A DNA stretch of 13,400 bases from NCBI GenBank assembly GCA_035294465.1, contig DATGKW010000067.1, positions 1 through 13,400 on the forward strand, read 5' to 3'. Below, one piece after another: positions 12,622-13,400 of the stretch; positions within the stretch are counted from its first letter, which is position 1, and the number at the start of each line of letters is the position of its first letter. The stretch comes from Paraktedonobacter sp035294465 (GTDB lineage Bacteria; Chloroflexota; Ktedonobacteria; Ktedonobacterales; Ktedonobacteraceae). Under the pieces are notes generated by a model that searched no databases, was not told where the DNA came from, and worked only from the letters and a program-made list of their open reading frames with translations. The translations under genes were made by a program, and so were the position numbers.

Positions 12622-13176
12622 TGGTTCTCCCTTTCACTGTCGGTTCCACGAAGACAACGCCCCTTCCCGCTCTCTCACGGTTCGGTCCGCCGGCTCCGCC
12701 TGTGCTTTCTGGGTAGAAATGGAGATAACTACTTGCAGACGCGCATATAGCGCCGCGTGGTCGGGTATCTGACGCCGCTTTTTCCATTGATGCCAGATGA
12801 TATAAGCGGCCCCCTGGTATACCCGCCTCTTTTTGTATACTAGACAGAACGCAGTACGCTGCTTTTTTTCGCACGCTCGCTCAACTAGTATGTAGCTTAT
12901 CACAAAACTGGCGTAAAGTACATTCTTTCAGCGTGAATGCTTGCATCCACAATTGGGTGCGCGGAGGGAAGGAACTGGAGGCAAGGTTCCATTGCTTCCA
13001 ATGTATTCGTGTGCCGAGACAGAAACTGTGCAGGGGATGGATAAGCTGATTTGAGCAAGAGTTCAGGTGGGAAAAGAGAGGTTGCCTCTTTCCTGGCCAG
13101 CACAGATAGCCGGGGAAATGTGATACGCTGTAGAGCATAAAGATCGACTATCGTGTTTAGTCAGGAAGCAGACGGA
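12622..13176. other. Gene-poor region between divergent genes
   Basis: About 555 bases with no gene I can support. It holds the 5' regions of the minus-strand membrane protein and of rarA (plus). A minus-strand ORF from GTG 12903 to TGA at 12634 (89 codons) ends 12 bases before the next ATG, but it lacks a ribosome site and looks like random basic sequence. Small features: a 4-bp hairpin GCAG-TACG-CTGC followed by seven T (12851-12869), too short for a reliable terminator; GGTATACC (12827-12834); and CATTG/CAATG around 12989-13002. No tRNA cloverleaf was found. No convincing promoter could be placed for either neighbour. Confidence 0.45.
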
Positions 13177-13400
13177 ATGGCAGATCAAGCATCGCTCTTT
13201 GAGTCGGACAAGGGTCAATCTCTCCAAAAGGACATCCCACCTCCTGGCCGAAGCGAGCCGCTGGCCGCGCGTATGCGCCCGCGTACCCTGGACGAGATCC
13301 TTGGACAGGAGCATCTGCTTGGGCCTGGTAGAGCTTTGCGCCGCAGCATCGAGGCCGATACCCTTAGCTCGATGATTCTCTGGGGACCGCCGGGGAGCGG
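13177..13400 (+). CDS. rarA: Replication-associated recombination protein A (AAA+ ATPase), N-terminal part
   Basis: The first 74 codons of a RarA/MgsA-type clamp-loader-like AAA+ ATPase, cut by the window end. Family members act at stalled replication forks with SSB and the clamp loader. Visible: a short polar N-terminus, the family block LAARMRPRTLDEILGQEHLLGPG (29-51), the segment LRRSIEADTLSSMILWG, and the beginning of Walker A GPPGS(G) at 70-75, where the lysine would follow outside the window. ATG 13177 has AGGAAG eight bases upstream. The Walker A position near residue 70 fits RarA proteins. No frameshift is seen. Confidence 0.9.
   Translation, partial: MADQASLFESDKGQSLQKDIPPPGRSEPLAARMRPRTLDEILGQEHLLGPGRALRRSIEADTLSSMILWGPPGS

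Noticed and set aside
12634..12903. Minus-strand ORF of 89 codons just upstream of the unknown membrane protein
   Set aside because: No Shine-Dalgarno at its GTG and no recognisable domain. Its position near the next start is suggestive but not enough.
12881..13138. Minus-strand ORF of 85 codons opposite the rarA upstream region
   Set aside because: No ribosome site; Cys/His/Ser-rich random reading.

Overview
The window looks like chromosomal DNA of a free-living, moderately GC-rich bacterium. I infer a member of the Chloroflexota, most likely a Ktedonobacteria-like organism. The inference rests on the style of the GAF/HisKA_3 sensor kinase, on a disordered-tail membrane protein with an NHDSPSNPSHF motif that I associate with that class, and on the mix of housekeeping genes with lineage-specific small membrane proteins. 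I see no phage, IS element, CRISPR array or tRNA, and nothing marks the window as recently transferred.

Layout. At the left end, on the minus strand, lie the transcription terminator rho (14-1273) and a SprT-like zinc-metalloprotease gene (1625-2155). rho has a near-consensus promoter more than 200 bases upstream and a tiny leader ORF whose stop codon overlaps the rho GTG start. On the plus strand follow an FtsB/DivIC-like division protein (2468-2950); a promoter, structured leader and intrinsic terminator (2986-3214) in front of a class I glutamine amidotransferase-like hydrolase (3250-4023); a two-component pair of GAF-domain histidine kinase and NarL-type regulator (4180-6112); and two consecutive, apparently paralogous SAM methyltransferases (6217-8092).

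Next comes a tight plus-strand run of four genes that look like one redox operon. They are a small one-TM protein with a CxxxC pair (8325-8684), a flavin pyridine-nucleotide oxidoreductase with a long Pro-rich tail (8699-10471), a two-cluster 4Fe-4S ferredoxin (10458-10769) and a five-TM protein with two H-x13-H histidine pairs typical of b-type dihaem cytochromes (10774-11751). The simplest reading is a relay NAD(P)H > FAD > two [4Fe-4S] > haem b across the membrane, with an unknown acceptor. The operon is preceded by a duplicated leader of about 85 bp. Each copy can fold one AU-rich hairpin and a second hairpin that covers a GTG start, and the first hairpin shows a compensatory base-pair change between the copies.

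At the right end a minus-strand one-TM protein of unknown function (11755-12621) converges on the cytochrome gene. A gene-poor stretch of about 550 bases follows, and then the first 74 codons of rarA (AAA+ ATPase), cut by the window edge.

The most interesting material is the redox operon with its duplicated leader, the attenuator-like leader before the amidotransferase gene, and the coupled leader ORF of rho. All functional statements come from reading the sequence; no search or folding program was run.
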